Below are positions 31,970 to 40,434 of a stretch of DNA of 58,045 nucleotides, one piece after another. The notes below the pieces were generated by a model. The model saw only the letters and a list, made by a program, of their open reading frames with translations. It was not told where the DNA came from and did not search any database. Source of the stretch: Actinospica acidithermotolerans (lineage in GTDB: Bacteria; Actinomycetota; Actinomycetes; Streptomycetales; Catenulisporaceae); assembly GCF_018139625.1 (NCBI RefSeq), contig NZ_JAGSOH010000036.1:1-58045 (forward strand), written 5' to 3'. Position 1 is the stretch's first letter; every line of letters begins with the position of its first letter. The position numbers and the translations under genes are program-made.

Positions 31970-33226
31970 ATGCCACGGATGCCGAGAGTTACCACTCGCC
32001 TGGTCGCGCGGTGGTCGGCGAGCCGGCTCGGCCGGTTCACCGACCGGCTGCTCGACGGGGACGCGCGGGCCGGACGGCCCGTGCTGGGCCTGCTCGTGCT
32101 GATAGTGGCCGCGCTGACCTGGGGATCGATCGCCGCGCCGCGGTGGGATCCGCCCTCGTCGCTGGTGTTCCCGGTGCTGATCGGCGGCGTTCTGCTGAGC
32201 CGGAGCCGGCAGCTGACGCTCTTCGCGACGGTGCTCGCCGCGCTCGGCGTGGACGCGGCGGTGCGCAAGCCCGGCGGCGTCACCGTGGGAACGGCGATCG
32301 TGGTCGTGCTGCTGGCGCTGACCGTGCTGTTCACGTCGCGGATGAGGATCCGGCTCGGGCTGCGCGGGCATCGGGCGGAGACGCTGCTGCTGGAGTTGCG
32401 GGACCGGCTTCAGCCGGAGGCGGCGCCGGCCGAGGGGCTGCCCGGGTGGAGCTCGACGCACGCGCTGGTCCCGGCGGGCGGGGCGCGCTTCTCCGGCGAC
32501 TTCCTGATCTCGTGCGCGCCGCAGTTCCCGGGCGTGCACGTGGCGCTGGTCGACGTCTCTGGCAAGGGCAGCCGGGCGGCGGGACGTGCGCTGCAGCTGT
32601 CGGGCGCGCTGTGCGCGCTGCTCGACGCCGTGCCGTCCGACGGGTTCCTGGAGGCCGCGAACGACTACGTGATGATGCGCGGCTGGGAGGAGAACTTCGC
32701 CACCGCGATCCACGCGAGCCTGGACCCGGAGACGGGCCGGTTCGAGGTGTACAACGCCGGCCACCACCCGGCCGCGCGCTGGCGGCAGGGGGAGCGGCGG
32801 TGGGAGATGCTGAGCGCGGGCAGCGGCCCGGCGCTCGGGCTGCTGGCGGGCGAGCAGTACCTGCCGACGGAGGGCGAACTGGCGGCGGGCGACGCGCTGC
32901 TGCTGTTCACGGACGGCCTGATCGAGCGGCCCGGGCAGAGCCTGGAGGACGGCACGCACCGGCTGCTCACCGCGGCCCAGCGGCTGCTGGAGGAGGAGTG
33001 GGTGCTCTCGGCGACGGCCGGCAAGCGCCTCGTGAAGTCGGTGGCGCCCGAGGGCGGCGACGATCGCGCGGTGCTGCTGCTGCGCCGCGATCCGGGCCGG
33101 GCGATCCTGCACGCCCCGTCCGCGCGGCGCGAGGCCGCCGCCCTGCCGCTGCCCGGCCGCGTCCCCGCGCTCCCCGCGGCGGCGCGCACGTCGGGGGCGA
33201 ACCGGCCTGCGCCCGACCCGCTCTGA
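31970..33226 (+). CDS. Membrane-bound PP2C-type (SpoIIE-domain) phosphatase
   Basis: 418 residues: three to four membrane segments between about 38 and 115, then a SpoIIE-type PP2C domain. Metal-ligand motifs are visible as ARFSGDFLI near 172-180, VALVDVSGKG near 192-201 with the core Asp, NAGHHPAA near 261-268, LLLFTDGLIE near 308-317 and GGDDRAVLLLRR near 363-374. Such phosphatases usually act on anti-sigma-factor antagonists in stress or development pathways. No STAS or anti-sigma gene is next to it, so the partner is elsewhere. A proline/alanine tail ends the protein. Confidence 0.88.
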   Translation: MPRMPRVTTRLVARWSASRLGRFTDRLLDGDARAGRPVLGLLVLIVAALTWGSIAAPRWDPPSSLVFPVLIGGVLLSRSRQLTLFATVLAALGVDAAVRKPGGVTVGTAIVVVLLALTVLFTSRMRIRLGLRGHRAETLLLELRDRLQPEAAPAEGLPGWSSTHALVPAGGARFSGDFLISCAPQFPGVHVALVDVSGKGSRAAGRALQLSGALCALLDAVPSDGFLEAANDYVMMRGWEENFATAIHASLDPETGRFEVYNAGHHPAARWRQGERRWEMLSAGSGPALGLLAGEQYLPTEGELAAGDALLLFTDGLIERPGQSLEDGTHRLLTAAQRLLEEEWVLSATAGKRLVKSVAPEGGDDRAVLLLRRDPGRAILHAPSARREAAALPLPGRVPALPAAARTSGANRPAPDPL

Positions 33227-33239
33227 CACGTACCGTGTC
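33225..33239. promoter_or_regulatory. Palindrome in the lacI-type gene promoter region
   Basis: GACACG-TAC-CGTGTC is a perfect 6-bp inverted repeat with 3-base centre. It overlaps the phosphatase stop codon and precedes a weak promoter (TTGCCA 33247-33252, CACATT 33270-33275). It could be an autoregulatory operator. Confidence 0.4.
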
Positions 33240-33332
33240 CGGACTCTTGCCAGGGTGTGACCGGTGTGCCACATTCCTGTTACGAGCCGGACCCACCCGG
33301 CGAGGGGGAAGCAGGGAACCAAGGAGGCCATA

Positions 33333-34358
33333 GTGCCCGCTGCCCACCCGCCTGCCCGCGCGCGGCTCGAGGACGTCGCCATGCTCGCCGGGGTCTCCCC
33401 CGCCACCGCCTCCCGGGTGCTGACCGGGTCCGCCCAGGTCAAGCCGGAAACCCGGCGCCAGGTGGAGCGCGCTATCAGTGAACTGGGATACGTCAGGAAC
33501 CGGGCGGCGCGCACCGGGGGACGCAAGGCCGGGTCGATCGCGCTGGTCGTTTTCGAGGACAGCCTGCGGATGTTCACCGACCCCTTCTTCGCCCGGCTGA
33601 TGCGCGGGGTCGGCGGCGCGCTGGCCACGACGGACGTGCAGCTCGTGCTGCTCAGCGTGCACTCGCCCGGCGAGTGCCGGCGGTGCGCGCGCTACCTGCG
33701 CGAGGGCCACGTGGACGGCGCCGTCTTCGTCAGCCTGCACGGCCAGATGCCGGTGGACGTGCGCGGGCTCGGCGTGCCGGTCGTGTACGTCGGCAGGCCC
33801 GTGCGCGACGCGGACGCCGCCTCGTACGTGGACGCGGACAACATCGGCGGCGCGGAGGCGGCGGTCCGGCACGCGCTCTCGGCCGGACGCCGGACGGTGG
33901 CGACGATCGCGGGGCCGCCGGACATGGCCGTCGGTCTCGACCGGCTGCGCGGGTATCGCAAGGCCCTGGCGGACGACGGCCCGGACCGGGGCGACCTGGT
34001 GGCGTACGGCGACTTCTCCGCCGCGTCCGCCGAGCACGCCGTCTACCGGCTGCTCGACCGCCGCCCGGACGTCGACGCCGTGTTCGCGACCTCGGATCTG
34101 ATGGCCACCGGCGTGCTGCGGGCGTTGCGGCGCACCGGCCGGCGGGTGCCCGGCGACGTGGCCGTCATCGGCTTCGACGACGCGCCGCTCGCGCGGCACA
34201 CCAGCCCGCCGCTGACCACGGTCCGCCAGCCGGTCGAGGAGATCGGCGCACGCGCGGTGGACGAACTGCTCGACCTGATCGGCGAGGAGCGGGCGAAGGA
34301 GCAGGAGCCCCGGCACGCGGTGTTCGCGACCGAGCTGATCGTCCGCGCATCCGGCTGA
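33333..34358 (+). CDS. LacI-family transcriptional regulator
   Basis: 341 residues. The N-terminal DNA-binding domain holds LEDVAMLAGVSPATASRVL near 10-28 and the hinge helix region near 50-60 (ELGYVRNRAAR). The rest is a periplasmic-binding-protein-like sugar sensor ending VIGFDDAPLARHTSPPLTTV near 280-299, the classic motif of the family. The GTG at 33333 is chosen because AAGGAGG lies 5 bases upstream. The inducer is unknown. Two cellulase genes begin about 0.6 kb downstream, so a role in cellulose or oligosaccharide response is possible, but no shared operator was found. Confidence 0.92.
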   Translation: MPAAHPPARARLEDVAMLAGVSPATASRVLTGSAQVKPETRRQVERAISELGYVRNRAARTGGRKAGSIALVVFEDSLRMFTDPFFARLMRGVGGALATTDVQLVLLSVHSPGECRRCARYLREGHVDGAVFVSLHGQMPVDVRGLGVPVVYVGRPVRDADAASYVDADNIGGAEAAVRHALSAGRRTVATIAGPPDMAVGLDRLRGYRKALADDGPDRGDLVAYGDFSAASAEHAVYRLLDRRPDVDAVFATSDLMATGVLRALRRTGRRVPGDVAVIGFDDAPLARHTSPPLTTVRQPVEEIGARAVDELLDLIGEERAKEQEPRHAVFATELIVRASG

Positions 34359-34374
34359 CGGCGCAGGCGAAGGC

Positions 34375-34580
34375 GAACCCGCCGGACCCGTGGACCGCGA
34401 AGCAGAGGGGAAACCCGCCGGACCGGGCGGACGGCCCAAGCCGAGGGGAACCGCCGGACCGGGCGGATGGCCCAAGCCGACAGGGCCGGGAACCCGCCGG
34501 ATCCGTAAACGGCGAGGCCGAGAGGAAACCCGCCGGACCGATGGACCGCGCAGCCGACAGGAAACCCGCCGGACCCGTGG
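34375..34580. repeat. Six spaced copies of a GGAAACCCGCCGGACC block
   Basis: Close variants of GAAACCCGCCGGACC start near 34375, 34410, 34447, 34489, 34524 and 34560, about 35-42 bp apart. The spacers are also similar (CGGACGGCCCAAGCCGA type) rather than unique. The array fills the gap after the lacI-type gene. Confidence 0.82.
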
Positions 34581-34586
34581 ACGGGT

Positions 34587-34624
34587 CGGGCCCGGAAGCG
34601 CTCGGGTGAGTGCTTCCGGGCCCG
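34587..34624. terminator. Bidirectional hairpin after the LacI-type regulator
   Basis: 13-bp arms CGGGCCCGGAAGC (34587-34599) and GCTTCCGGGCCCG (34612-34624) pair perfectly, with an inner CTC/GAG extension. It lies between convergent genes. Confidence 0.8.
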
Positions 34625-34630
34625 ATCGGC

Positions 34631-34888
34631 CTAGCGGGTGGGCGGGGGCTGCCTGCGGTCCGGGTCGGGGGCCCGCCCGGATTCGAGGAACTCCTCCTCG
34701 GCCGCCGCGCCCTCGAGCTCCCAGGAGGCCTCCAGGTCGGAGCCGGGGTCGCGCACGCAGTCGGGATCGACGTCCTGCCGCATGTGGTGCCAGTGCTCCT
34801 CCCCAAGCAGTTCGGCCGGGGTGTCCGGCACGTCCGGGGCGTCGAGCGTCCCGCCGTGCGCCTGGTGATGCCTGAACGGATTCTTCAT
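34631..34888 (-). CDS. Small acidic hypothetical protein
   Basis: 85 residues, acidic and hydrophilic, with many Asp, Glu, His and Pro (MKNPFRHHQAHGG at the start; ELEGAAAEEEFLES near 58-71). There is no signal peptide or membrane segment. It begins 50 bases downstream of the GH5 cellulase stop codon on the same strand, and may share its transcript. The upstream GGGATTG is only a weak ribosome binding site. Codon bias favours a real gene. Function unknown. Confidence 0.5.
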   Translation of the reverse strand: MKNPFRHHQAHGGTLDAPDVPDTPAELLGEEHWHHMRQDVDPDCVRDPGSDLEASWELEGAAAEEEFLESGRAPDPDRRQPPPTR

Positions 34889-34938
34889 CTTTGAATCAAT
34901 CCCTGGTGATAAACCTGCATCATCCCCCGGCCTTCAGA

Positions 34939-36510
34939 CTAGCCCAGCGCCCCCAAGATCGCCTTGTACGCGGCGCCGTAGTTCGTCGGGGTGCCGGTGT
35001 AGTCGGTGATCAGGGTCGGGCCGCTGGAGCAGCCGCCGGACCAGTCGTCCCAGGTCCAGGCGAGGAACCCGGTGTTCTCGCTCTCCAGCCAGCTGGTCAG
35101 CGAGTCGACGTACGAGCCGGCGCAGTCGTTCTCGCCGATCTCGCCCGGGACGACCGGCACCTTCGCGATCACCGGAGCGACCTGGGAGGTCCAGCAGGAC
35201 GAGTTGCTGCAGGTGTTGAAGTTGTACGAGTGCCACGAGGCCGCGAGGTTGCCGTCGGGGTCGGTGGGCTCGTACGCCAGCCAGTCGGTCAGGTCGTTCG
35301 AGTACTCCTCGCCGCCGAGCATCAGCACGTTGCTCGCGCCGGTGGAGCGGACGGCGTTGACCATCGACTGCATGCCCGCGACCTGGTAGCCGATGCCGTT
35401 GCAGGTCCCGCCGTTGAGCCAGCAGCTCCAGCCGGTGGTGGTGTCGCCGGTGGCACGCGAGGCGTAGGGCTCGTTGAAGAGGTCGAAGATCACCGCGTCG
35501 TTGCCCTTGAACGTCTGCGCGACCGACGTCCAGAACGGGATGGCCCCGGCCGCGTCGGGCATCGGCTTCTGGCAGGTCGCCTCGGCGGACGAGCAGCCCG
35601 AGGAGTTGCCGGTGTACGTGCCGTCGGTCCAGTGCAGGTCGAGGATCGCGACGATCCCGTTGGCGTTCAGCAGGTTGACGTAGTTCACGATCGCCTGCTG
35701 GTAGGTCGCGCCGGAGTAGGCCGAGTTCACGTACGACTCGCCGTTCCAGCAGGCCTCGTTCAGCGGCACGCGCACGGCGTTGACCGGGCCCCAGCTCTTC
35801 ATGGCCGTGATCGACGCCTGGTCGCTCGGGCCGTCGAAGATGCCGTAGCCCTGTACGCACTCGTACTCGGTGCCGGAGCGGTCCACGCCGTGCGGGATGA
35901 ACGTGTTGCCGCTCGCGTCCACCAGCTTGTTGCCCGAGACGTGCAATTGCGGCGCGACGGAGGAGGTGGTGCCGGTGCCGGTCGCCGTGGCGGTGGGTGA
36001 GGCGCTGGTGGTGGTCGCCGTCGCGGAGGCCGAGGCGGTGGCCGTCGCGGTGGCGGTCGGTGAGGCGCTGGCGCTGCCGGACGAGCTCGCGCCGCAGGCG
36101 ACGCCGTTGACGGCGAAGCCGGTGGGGATCGCGTCGCTGGTGGTCCAGGTGCCCTGGAAGCCGAAGTTCGTGCTCGATCCGGCCGCGATGTCGGCGTTGT
36201 AGGACGCCGCGACGGCGGTGACGTTCTCGCCGGACTGGGTCACCGTCGCGCTCCAGGCGTTGGTGACCTTCTGGTCGCCCGGGAACGTGAACGTGAGCGT
36301 CCAGCCGTTGATCGCCGAGCTGCCCGTGTTGCTGATCACCAGGTTCGCGACGAAACCGCCGGACCACTGGCTCTGCGTCGAGTACGCGACCGAGCAGCCC
36401 AGCGACGCGGCCGAGGCGGAGCTCAGCGTCATCGCCGGGACGAGCGTCGCGGCCGACGCGAGCGCGAGCGCTCCGGCGACCGCGAGCACGCGGGGTGGTG
36501 GGGAGATCAA
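34939..36510 (-). CDS. Secreted CBM2-GH5 endoglucanase
   Basis: 523 residues: signal peptide (about 1-35, cut near ASA-ASL), a cellulose-binding CBM2 (36-140, with Cys at both ends: LGCSVAYS and NGVACG), an Ala/Thr/Ser linker (140-180) and a GH5 catalytic domain. The acid/base is Glu347 in FDLFNEPY and the nucleophile is Glu457 in PGEIGEND. It would cut internal cellulose bonds outside the cell. The CBM2-coding DNA is identical over 279 bp to that of the divergent GH6 gene. Family and domains are clear; endo-action is inferred from GH5. Confidence 0.93.
   Translation of the reverse strand: MISPPPRVLAVAGALALASAATLVPAMTLSSASAASLGCSVAYSTQSQWSGGFVANLVISNTGSSAINGWTLTFTFPGDQKVTNAWSATVTQSGENVTAVAASYNADIAAGSSTNFGFQGTWTTSDAIPTGFAVNGVACGASSSGSASASPTATATATASASATATTTSASPTATATGTGTTSSVAPQLHVSGNKLVDASGNTFIPHGVDRSGTEYECVQGYGIFDGPSDQASITAMKSWGPVNAVRVPLNEACWNGESYVNSAYSGATYQQAIVNYVNLLNANGIVAILDLHWTDGTYTGNSSGCSSAEATCQKPMPDAAGAIPFWTSVAQTFKGNDAVIFDLFNEPYASRATGDTTTGWSCWLNGGTCNGIGYQVAGMQSMVNAVRSTGASNVLMLGGEEYSNDLTDWLAYEPTDPDGNLAASWHSYNFNTCSNSSCWTSQVAPVIAKVPVVPGEIGENDCAGSYVDSLTSWLESENTGFLAWTWDDWSGGCSSGPTLITDYTGTPTNYGAAYKAILGALG
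36090..36368 (-). repeat. Left arm of a perfect 279-bp inverted repeat (CBM2 of the GH5 gene)
   Basis: The reverse complement of this segment equals 36986-37264 at every base when compared line by line. It encodes most of the CBM2 module from the SGGF strand to the NGVACG end. The sequence diverges at both outer ends. Confidence 0.93.
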
Positions 36511-36810
36511 GGGAATCCTCCTGAGGTGTGCGGGTGCGGGTCAACCTAGGCGGGGCTCCCCGTGAGGAGAAGGAAACGGGGGCGGAGCAACCCTCTGATG
36601 CAGGCAGACGTGTCCGCCCGCCACTTACTTTCATTTCATGAGAGGCGGCCGCAGGGCTTTGACCTGCCCCCGAGCGCAGGAGTCGGTGGGCACCGGACGT
36701 TACCCGCTGGACACACACCCACCGGATTTCCTACCTACTGAGTTGCGTGCAGCAATGCGCGGCGACGCACCACCCACACTTCCTACCGCCTAAGGAAGAA
36801 GGCTGTTTCC
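36511..36810. promoter_or_regulatory. Divergent promoter region of the two cellulase genes
   Basis: This 300-base gap serves both genes. A ribosome binding site AGGAGG for the GH5 gene is visible at its left end (read on the minus strand), and GGAAG lies before the GH6 start. CTTTCAT-TTC-ATGAGAG near 36629-36645 is a near-palindrome that could bind a regulator. The Streptomyces CebR-type box TGGGAGCGCTCCCA is absent. No clear -10/-35 pair was assigned. Confidence 0.45.
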
Positions 36811-38697
36811 ATGCAACCCACCCCTACGTCCGCTCCCCCGCCCCGAACGCGGGCGCGGCGGCGGATCTGGCTCGCGATCTCCGCGTCCGTGAGCCTGGCC
36901 GCAGCGACGACGCTCACGCCGGCGCTGCTGAACTCGGCCTCGGCCGCGTCCCTCGGCTGCTCGGTGAGCTACACCAACCAGAGCGAGTGGTCCGGCGGTT
37001 TCGTCGCGAACCTGGTGATCAGCAACACGGGCAGCTCGGCGATCAACGGCTGGACGCTCACGTTCACGTTCCCGGGCGACCAGAAGGTCACCAACGCCTG
37101 GAGCGCGACGGTGACCCAGTCCGGCGAGAACGTCACCGCCGTCGCGGCGTCCTACAACGCCGACATCGCGGCCGGATCGAGCACGAACTTCGGCTTCCAG
37201 GGCACCTGGACCACCAGCGACGCGATCCCCACCGGCTTCGCCGTCAACGGCGTCGCCTGCGGCGGGTCGAGTTCGACGGGCAGCGCGAGCGCGTCGCCCA
37301 CCACCGCCTCGGCCTCCGCTACGGCCACCGCCTCGGCCTCGGCCACGGCGACCACCACCAGCGCCTCGCCGACGGCCACCGCGACCGGCACCGGCACCGG
37401 CACCGGCGGCACGGGCGGCTACCCGGCGCACGTCGCCGACCCGTTCACCGGCGCCACGCGGTATCTGAACCCTGACTACGTCGCCGAGGTGAACGCGCAG
37501 GCCGCCGCGGACGGCAACAACGCCGCCGAGGCCTCCGTCGCGCAGTACCAGACCGCGATCTGGCTGGACCAGATCAGCCGGATCGCCGGCGACAGCACGC
37601 ACACCAGCCTGACGACGGAGCTGAACGACGCCGCCGCCACCGCGACGGCCGCCAACCCGAAGGTCGTCGAACTGGTCATCTACGACCTGCCAGGCCGCGA
37701 CTGCGCCGCCCTCGCCTCCAACGGCGAGATCCCGGCGACGGCAGCCGGACTGACCGAGTACGAGTCGCAGTACATCGACCCGATCGCCTCGATCCTGAAC
37801 AACACCGCGTACGAGAACCTGCGGATCGTCGCGATCATCGAGCCGGACTCGCTCCCGAACGCGGTCACCAACCAGAGCAAGACCGCCTGCGCCACGGCCA
37901 CCCCGTACTACGAGTCGGGTATCACGTACGCGCTGAACAAGCTGCACGCGATCCCGAACGTGTACAACTACCTGGACATCGCGCACTCGGCGTGGCTCGG
38001 CTGGCCGAGCAACATGAGCGCCACCCCGGCCGTGTACCAGAAGGTCGTGCTCGGCACGACCGCCGGCTACGCGAGCATCGACGGCTTCATCAGCGACACG
38101 GCGAACTACACGCCGGTCCAGGAGCCGTTCCTGACCAACCCGACCCTCTCGGTCGGCGGCCAGCCGGTCGACTCGGCGACGTTCTACCAGTACAACCCGA
38201 CCTTCGACGAGCTGACGTACGACACGGACATGTACAACACGCTCGTCGCGGCCGGGTTCCCGGCGAGCGACAAGTTCCTGATCGACACCTCGCGCGACGG
38301 CTGGGGCGGCCCGGGCCGGCCGACCGCGCTCAACAGCTCGCCGACCACCGCGGACACGTACGTGGCCGCGAACAAGATCGACGAGCGTCCGTTCCGCGGC
38401 GACTGGTGCAACCAGAACAACGCGGGCATCGGCGCGCGCCCGACGGACGAGCCCTTCGGCACCAGCAGCCCGATCGAGGCATATGTGTGGATCAAGCCGC
38501 CCGGCGAGTCGGACGGCGACTACCCCACCAGCACGCACACCCACGGCGATCCGCACTGCGACCCGAGCGGCACCAACACCGACGGCAACGGCGGCACGTA
38601 CTCGACGGGTTCGATCCCGGGATACGACGTCCCGGCGGGCCAGTGGTACGCGTACGAGTTCCAGATGCTCGTCTCGAACGCCTACCCGGCGCTGTAA
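36811..38697 (+). CDS. Secreted CBM2-GH6 cellulase (cellobiohydrolase/endoglucanase)
   Basis: 628 residues: a Tat- or Sec-like signal peptide with Arg-rich n-region (RTRARRRIW, cut near residue 46), CBM2 (about 47-150), an Ala/Thr/Ser linker (150-205) and a GH6 domain. Key acids are Asp297 in YDLPGRDC (proton donor) and Asp346 in IIEPDSLP. The long loops before the C-terminus (GDYPTSTHTHGDPHC) suggest a tunnel-type exoenzyme. It converges on the 2OG oxygenase through a strong terminator. The Arg pair near the n-region may be a Tat signal, but no clear SRRxFLK motif is present. Confidence 0.93.
   Translation: MQPTPTSAPPPRTRARRRIWLAISASVSLAAATTLTPALLNSASAASLGCSVSYTNQSEWSGGFVANLVISNTGSSAINGWTLTFTFPGDQKVTNAWSATVTQSGENVTAVAASYNADIAAGSSTNFGFQGTWTTSDAIPTGFAVNGVACGGSSSTGSASASPTTASASATATASASATATTTSASPTATATGTGTGTGGTGGYPAHVADPFTGATRYLNPDYVAEVNAQAAADGNNAAEASVAQYQTAIWLDQISRIAGDSTHTSLTTELNDAAATATAANPKVVELVIYDLPGRDCAALASNGEIPATAAGLTEYESQYIDPIASILNNTAYENLRIVAIIEPDSLPNAVTNQSKTACATATPYYESGITYALNKLHAIPNVYNYLDIAHSAWLGWPSNMSATPAVYQKVVLGTTAGYASIDGFISDTANYTPVQEPFLTNPTLSVGGQPVDSATFYQYNPTFDELTYDTDMYNTLVAAGFPASDKFLIDTSRDGWGGPGRPTALNSSPTTADTYVAANKIDERPFRGDWCNQNNAGIGARPTDEPFGTSSPIEAYVWIKPPGESDGDYPTSTHTHGDPHCDPSGTNTDGNGGTYSTGSIPGYDVPAGQWYAYEFQMLVSNAYPAL
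36986..37264 (+). repeat. Right arm of a perfect 279-bp inverted repeat (CBM2 of the GH6 gene)
   Basis: Matches 36090-36368 in inverted orientation. The 617-bp core between the arms (36369-36985) holds both start codons, both signal peptides and the whole intergenic promoter region. Confidence 0.93.
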
Positions 38698-38763
38698 GAA
38701 TCTGCCGGTCGGCCGGCGCTCTGAGTACCGGCCGGCGCGACAAGGACCAACTGACCGACGCGT

Positions 38764-38800
38764 GCGGTGCGGCCCTCCTGATTCCCGAGGGCCGCACCGC
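38764..38800. terminator. Bidirectional terminator after the GH6 gene
   Basis: Arms GCGGTGCGGCCCTC (38764-38777) and GAGGGCCGCACCGC (38787-38800) pair perfectly over 14 bp between the convergent GH6 and 2OG-oxygenase genes. Confidence 0.85.
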
Positions 38801-38820
38801 CTCCGCGGTCGCCGACCGGG

Positions 38821-39774
38821 TCAGCCCACCGTCGCGGCGTTGGAGCGCTCGAGGAAGAAGTCCGCGGCGAGGACCGGCGGGAAGTCCCGGCGGCGGCTGA
38901 TCGGCTCGGGCAGCGGGGTGATCTCGAGGTCGAAGTCCGCCTCCATGAACATGATCAGCGAGATCAGCTCCTCGGCCGGGGACTCGCTCGGCGGCGGGAG
39001 AACGCGGTGCCGCGTGGAGCGCCAGCGGTGGCCGGTCCACCGCTCCAGCAGGTCGCCGATGTTGATGGTGAACGCGTCCTGCACGTAGGGAGCGTCGATC
39101 CACTCGCCGTAGCGCGCCAGGATCTGCAGCCCGCCGTAGCCGACCTGCCGGTCGAGGATCGTGAGCATCCCCCAGTCCGTGTGCGGACCGACCCGGAACT
39201 GCCCCTCGCGCGGCTCACCGGTCTCGGCCAGCGGCGGGTACCGGTTGATGTTGAACGTGTGCGGCGAGTTCCGGCTCCGCTCGACGAACCAGTCCTCCTC
39301 CAGTCCGAGCGAGACCGCGCTGATCCGCAGCAGCTCCTCGTTGAGCGCGCGGACGGCGTCCGCGTACTCGGCGCACAGCGTGGCCAGCTCGGGCACCTCG
39401 GCGGGCCAGACGTTCGGTGTGAACCAGGCCTCGTCCAGCGCCGCGTTCCCGGTGCGGTGGTCGCGGCCGAGCGTGTAGCTCTCCTTGAGGTCGGGCCGCG
39501 ACGCGTCGGCCTCGACGCCGTAGAAGGCGTTCGCCTCCTTGCCGATCGGGATCCACCCGCGCCCGCTCACCGGCGCCGCGTACGGCGCCTTCTCCTGCTC
39601 GGGCAGCGCGAAGAACCGCTTCGCCGCCGCCCGCACCGCCTCGCGCAGCCCGGCACCCACGCCGTGCCCGGAGACCAGCAGGAAGCCGGACTCCTGGAGC
39701 GCCGCGTCCCACTCGGCGGCCACGCCCGCCCGGTCGCCGTCGCGCCACCGGTTCAGATCAATGAGCGGAATCAT
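38821..39774 (-). CDS. 2-oxoglutarate/Fe(II)-dependent oxygenase (isopenicillin N synthase-like)
   Basis: 317 residues with the DIOX_N domain (LDLNRWRDGD and SGFLLVSGHGV near 28-38) and the 2OG-FeII_Oxy core. The Fe ligands are His and Asp in VGPHTDWGMLT near 195-205 and His in RSTRHRVLPP near 252-261. The Arg in this last motif, with the RVLPPP context, fits 2-oxoglutarate binding. No biosynthetic gene cluster surrounds it, so its substrate may be a small primary metabolite. The ATG at 39774 (MIPLIDL) is chosen because the family's conserved N-terminal strand starts there. Confidence 0.88.
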   Translation of the reverse strand: MIPLIDLNRWRDGDRAGVAAEWDAALQESGFLLVSGHGVGAGLREAVRAAAKRFFALPEQEKAPYAAPVSGRGWIPIGKEANAFYGVEADASRPDLKESYTLGRDHRTGNAALDEAWFTPNVWPAEVPELATLCAEYADAVRALNEELLRISAVSLGLEEDWFVERSRNSPHTFNINRYPPLAETGEPREGQFRVGPHTDWGMLTILDRQVGYGGLQILARYGEWIDAPYVQDAFTINIGDLLERWTGHRWRSTRHRVLPPPSESPAEELISLIMFMEADFDLEITPLPEPISRRRDFPPVLAADFFLERSNAATVG

Positions 39775-39823
39775 CCCGTCATGGTAGGGCAACGGGATGA
39801 CATCCAGAACAAGGAGTTTTCGA

Positions 39824-40339
39824 TCACGACCGACGGTCGAGGACGCCGCGGACGAACTGGGCCTGGCCCACGTGCATCATCGTGTCGTTCACGACGCTGA
39901 CCAGGCGCACGGCCAGGGTCACCGCCGGATCCCAGGAGCGGTCCACGATCCGGTCGAAGTCCGTGTCCGTCAGGCCCTTGACGTAGTTCACGGTCTGCCG
40001 GTGCACCGCGTCGTAGTAGTCGAGCAGCAGCTGCGGGTCCTCGACGCGGACGGCGGCGACCTCGTCGCTGGTGTGGCCGTAGCCGATCGCGCGCTGGTCG
40101 AGCGGGAGCGAGAACCGCTCGGCGAAGCCGTCGCGCAGGTAGACCTGATCGACATCGGCGACCTCGGCGATGTGGTCGTCCTGAACGCGGGTCAGATGCC
40201 AGACCAGCCAGGCGATCGAGTTCGCGTCCGCGTCGAGGCGCGCGTTGAGCGCCTCGACCGTCAGGCCGGACACCGCCGCGTGAACGGCCTCCTGGACACG
40301 GCCGAACGCGTCCACGAGAAGGTCGGCTCCAGTGGTCAT
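39824..40339 (-). CDS. DinB-family (DUF664) protein
   Basis: 171 residues of the DinB four-helix bundle. The three histidines that bind a divalent metal lie in WLVWHLTRVQDDH near 43-55 and in NDTMMHVGQAQFVRG near 151-165. Actinobacterial relatives are often mycothiol-dependent transferases, so that class of role is possible but not shown. GGGAGTGTGCTG before the ATG at 40339 supports the start. The start lies 111 bases downstream of the WXG100-like pair on the same strand, with a repeat-rich gap between. Confidence 0.8.
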   Translation of the reverse strand: MTTGADLLVDAFGRVQEAVHAAVSGLTVEALNARLDADANSIAWLVWHLTRVQDDHIAEVADVDQVYLRDGFAERFSLPLDQRAIGYGHTSDEVAAVRVEDPQLLLDYYDAVHRQTVNYVKGLTDTDFDRIVDRSWDPAVTLAVRLVSVVNDTMMHVGQAQFVRGVLDRRS

Positions 40340-40434
40340 CAGCACACTCCCTTGCTGTAGTCCGTCAGGTCCCCACGCTATCGAAGCCGACCCACAAAGC
40401 CGCTCTACGCCGCACTCGGCACTGAGCACTAAGT

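Noticed and set aside
31868-33628. Long minus-strand open frame opposite the SpoIIE phosphatase
   Set aside because: It is Arg/Pro/Ala-rich without any domain, and the plus strand encodes the PP2C metal motifs.
34375-34580. CRISPR-like spacing of about 36 bp in the repeats after the LacI gene
   Set aside because: The intervening sequences resemble one another rather than being unique, the repeat is only about 15 bp and imperfect, and no cas gene is near.
36511-36810. CebR-type operator TGGGAGCGCTCCCA for the cellulase genes
   Set aside because: No match, even with a few mismatches, was seen in either orientation.
38704-38740. A second hairpin just after the GH6 stop codon built from GCCGG blocks
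   Set aside because: Pairing is ambiguous in this GC-rich stretch, and the perfect 14-bp stem at 38764 is the clearer terminator.
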